From contig CM060187.1 in assembly GCA_030549335.1 (NCBI GenBank), positions 5,642,001-5,706,000 on the forward strand: a DNA stretch of 64,000 nucleotides, written 5' to 3'. This DNA comes from Pontederia crassipes. Taxonomy: Eukaryota > Streptophyta > Magnoliopsida > Commelinales > Pontederiaceae. A program made the translations under genes and the position numbers. The number at the start of each line of letters is the position of its first letter. Within the stretch, counting starts at the first letter, position 1. The notes beneath the pieces are model-generated. The model was not told where the DNA came from, did not search any database, and saw nothing but the letters and a program-made list of their open reading frames with translations. Positions 61,818-64,000 of the stretch are shown piece after piece.

Positions 61818-64000
61818 ACGCTGTCAAAAGATGCCAAATTTTCAACGCTTTCTTGCCTATTGATGCATGTTGAGATGATTGGGACGAAAAAATGGACTCG
61901 GATGAAAATTTTCCGGGGGTGCGAAATTTCGCGCGCGCGCTTTTACTCGTGTTTTCAGCCAAGAAGGTCAAAAAATGCGAAATTTTTGACGCTGTCAAAA
62001 GATGCCAAATTTTGGACGCTTTCGTGCCTATTGATGCATGGTGAGATGATTGGGACGAAAAAATGGACTCGGATGAAAATTTTATGGGGGTGCGAAATTT
62101 CGCGCGCGCGCCTTTTACTCGTGTTTTCAGCCAAGAAGGTCAAAAAACGCGAAATTTTTTACGCTGTCAAAAGATGCCAAATTTTTGACGCTTTCTTGCC
62201 TATTGATGCATGTTGAGATGATTGGGACGAAAAAATGGACTCGGATGAAAATTTTCCGGGGGTGCGAAATTTCGCGCGCGCGCCTTTTACTCGTGTTTTC
62301 AGCCAAGAAGGTCAAAAAATGCGAAATTTTTGACGCTGTCAAAAGATGCCAAATTTTTGACGCTTTCGTGCCTATTGATGCATGTTGAGATGATTGGGAC
62401 GAAAAAATGGACTCGGATGAAAATTTTCCGGGGGTGCAAAATTTCGCGCGCGCCCCTTTTACTCGTGTTTTCAACCAAGAAGGTCAAAAAACGCGAAATT
62501 TTTGACGCTGTCAAAAGATGCCAAATTTTTGACGCTTTCGTGTCTGTTGATGCATGGTGAGATGATTGGGACGAAAAAATGGACTCGGATGAAAATTTTC
62601 CGGGGGTGCGAAATTTCGCGCGCGCGCTTTTTACTCGTGTTTTCAGCCAAGAAGGTCAAAAAATGCGAAATTTTTTACGCTGTCAAAAGATGCCAAATTT
62701 TTGACGCTTTCGTGTCTGTTGATGCATGGTGAGATGATTGGGACGAAAAAATGGACTCGGATGAAAATTTTTCGGGGGTGCGAAATTTCGCGCGCGCGCT
62801 TTTACTCGTGTTTTCAGCCAAGAAGGTCAAAAAATGCAAAATTTTTGACGCTGTCAAAAGATGCCAAATTTTCGATGCTTTCTTTCCTATTGATGCATGT
62901 TGAGATGATTGGGTCGAAAAAATGGACTCGGATGAAAATTTTCCGGGGGTGTGAAATTTCGCGCGCGCGCCTTTTACTTGTGTTTTCAGCCAAGAAGGTC
63001 AAAAAATACGAAATTATTGGCGATGTCAAAAGATGCCAAATTTTCGATGCTTTCGTGCCTGTTGATGCATGGAGAGATGATTGGGACGAAAAAATGGACT
63101 CGGATGAAAATTTTCCGGGGGTGCGAATTTCGCGCGCGCGCCTTTTACTCTGGTTTTCAGCCAAGAAGGTCAAAAAATGCGAAATTATTGACGATGTCAA
63201 AAGATGCCAAATTTTCGATGCTTTCGTGCCTGTTGATGCATGGAGAGATGATTGGGACGAAAAAATGGACTCGGATGAAAATTTTCCGGGGGTGCAAAAT
63301 TTCGCGCGCGCGCCTTTTACTCGTGTTTTCAGCCAAGAAGGTCAAAAAACGCGAAATTTTTGACGCTGTCAAAAGATGCCAAATTTTTGACGCTTTCGTG
63401 TCTGTTGATGCATGGTGAGATGATTGGGACGAAAAAATGGACTCGGATGAAAATTTTCCGGGGGTGCGAAATTTCGCGCGCGCGCTTTTTACTCGTGTTT
63501 TCAGCCAAGAAGGTCAAAAAACGCGAAATTTTTTACGCTGTCAAAAGATGCCAAATTTTTGACGCTTTCGTGTCTGTTGATGTATGGTGAGATGATTGGG
63601 ACGAAAAAATGGACTCGGATGAAAATTTTCCGGGGGTGCGAAATTTCGCGCGCGCGCTTTTACTCGTGTTTTCAGCCAAGAAGGTCAAAAAATGCAAAAT
63701 TTTTGACGCTGTCAAAAGATGCCAAATTTTCGACGCTTTCTTGCCTATTGATGCATGTTGAGATGATTGGGTCGAAAAAATGGACTCGGATGAAAATTTT
63801 CCGGGGGTGTGATATTTCGCGCGCGCGCCTTTTACTTGTGTTTTCAGCCAAGAAGGTCAAAAAATGCGAAATTATTGGCGATGTCAAAAGATGCCAAATT
63901 TTCGATGCTTTCGTGCCTGTTGATGCATGGAGAGATGATTGGGACGAAAAAATGGACTCGGATGAAAATTTTCCGGGGGTGCGAATTTCGCGCGCGCGCC
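61818..64000. repeat. 21-monomer HOR, copy 3, cut by the window end
   Basis: The first 2183 bp of a third copy. Differences found from copy 2 are 62454 (c, against g at 58850, in the CG tract) and 62876 (t, against a at 59272). The array clearly continues beyond base 64000. Confidence 0.92.

Larger units (their letters stand above)
1..64000. repeat. Satellite DNA array, about 172-bp monomer, about 372 tandem copies
   Basis: The same phrase set (atgcatggtgagatgattgg, aaaattttccgggggtgcg, ttttcagccaagaaggtc, gtcaaaagatgccaaa) recurs every 170-174 bp in one orientation from end to end, with no unique sequence between copies. Starts of successive ATGCAT-phased monomers fall at exactly 172 bp in most places, for example 13256 to 13428 and 53968 to 54140. 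Length variants of 1-3 bp come mainly from the CG tract. Consensus G+C is about 45%. Tandem satellites of nucleosome-like length with higher-order structure are typical of eukaryotic centromeric and pericentromeric heterochromatin, so that role is inferred from architecture, not shown. Both ends lie inside a monomer, so the array is longer than the window. I do not recognise the satellite family. Confidence 0.98.

Noticed and set aside
1-64000. Hundreds of 60-190-codon frames on both strands that look like a repetitive protein family
   Set aside because: They recur with the DNA period, overlap on opposite strands, begin and end at the same monomer positions and follow monomer-type substitutions without codon-position preference. 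They are by-products of the repeat.
1-64000. CRISPR array (regular repeats)
   Set aside because: There is no alternation of short constant repeats with unique spacers. The whole 172-bp unit is repeated, and no cas-like gene is present.
1-64000. Human-type alpha satellite, because of the about 171-172-bp period and HORs
   Set aside because: Only the length is similar. The sequence has a CG tract, high CpG and no recognisable alphoid segment or CENP-B box.

Overview
The window is one uninterrupted satellite-DNA array. From the first base to the last it is made of head-to-tail copies of one monomer of about 172 bp, roughly 372 copies, all in the same orientation. The array enters and leaves the window in mid-monomer, so neither edge is visible. 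I see no protein-coding gene, tRNA, rRNA, transposon, CRISPR array, telomere repeat or unique-sequence spacer. The many open reading frames of 60-241 codons, present on both strands at once, follow from a stop-poor repeat whose length is not a multiple of three; I do not treat them as genes.

Organism: this is eukaryotic constitutive heterochromatin, either a centromeric or pericentromeric array or a large heterochromatic block. The monomer is about 45% G+C. It keeps about 15 CpG per 172 bp, about 1.8 times the number expected from its own base composition. That argues against a lineage that heavily methylates its satellites, such as vertebrates or most plants, and fits an animal or protist with little DNA methylation. 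I do not recognise the family and do not name a species.

Monomer: each copy carries four A/T tracts, two 10-bp perfect palindromes (GAAAATTTTC and CGAAATTTCG), an alternating (CG)4-6 tract with Z-DNA potential, a 17-bp dyad (TTTTGAC-GCT-GTCAAAA) and a diverged internal 27-bp duplication.

Layout: monomers differ at diagnostic positions, and the variants recur in fixed orders, so the array has higher-order repeat (HOR) structure that changes along the window. (1) 1-6594 is irregular, with recurrences at 5, 9, 11 and 18 monomers. (2) 6595-10032 is a 10-monomer tandem duplication (1719 bp). (3) 10033-20985 is a mosaic of partial 4- to 12-monomer repeats. (4) 20986-39221 is built on one 10-monomer HOR that has shrunk to 9, 7 and 4 monomers and grown to 11 through hybrid monomers. 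(5) 39222-48152 is a 26-monomer tandem duplication (about 4465 bp). (6) 48153-50035 is a transition. (7) 50036-64000 is a 21-monomer HOR of 3604 bp in near-identical copies, preceded by a 30-monomer (5149 bp) version that contains a 6-monomer tandem duplication.

How it fits together: three private variants divide the array into lineages: ggcac at 724-14649, ctcatg at 18.8-38.8 kb, and gggtcg from 42.3 kb onward. Chimeric monomers mark the joints where HOR length changes. This is the expected record of repeated unequal crossover or replication-based amplification, with the freshest amplification at the right end. All comparisons were made by eye from exact period offsets and marker bases; I did not compute percent identities.
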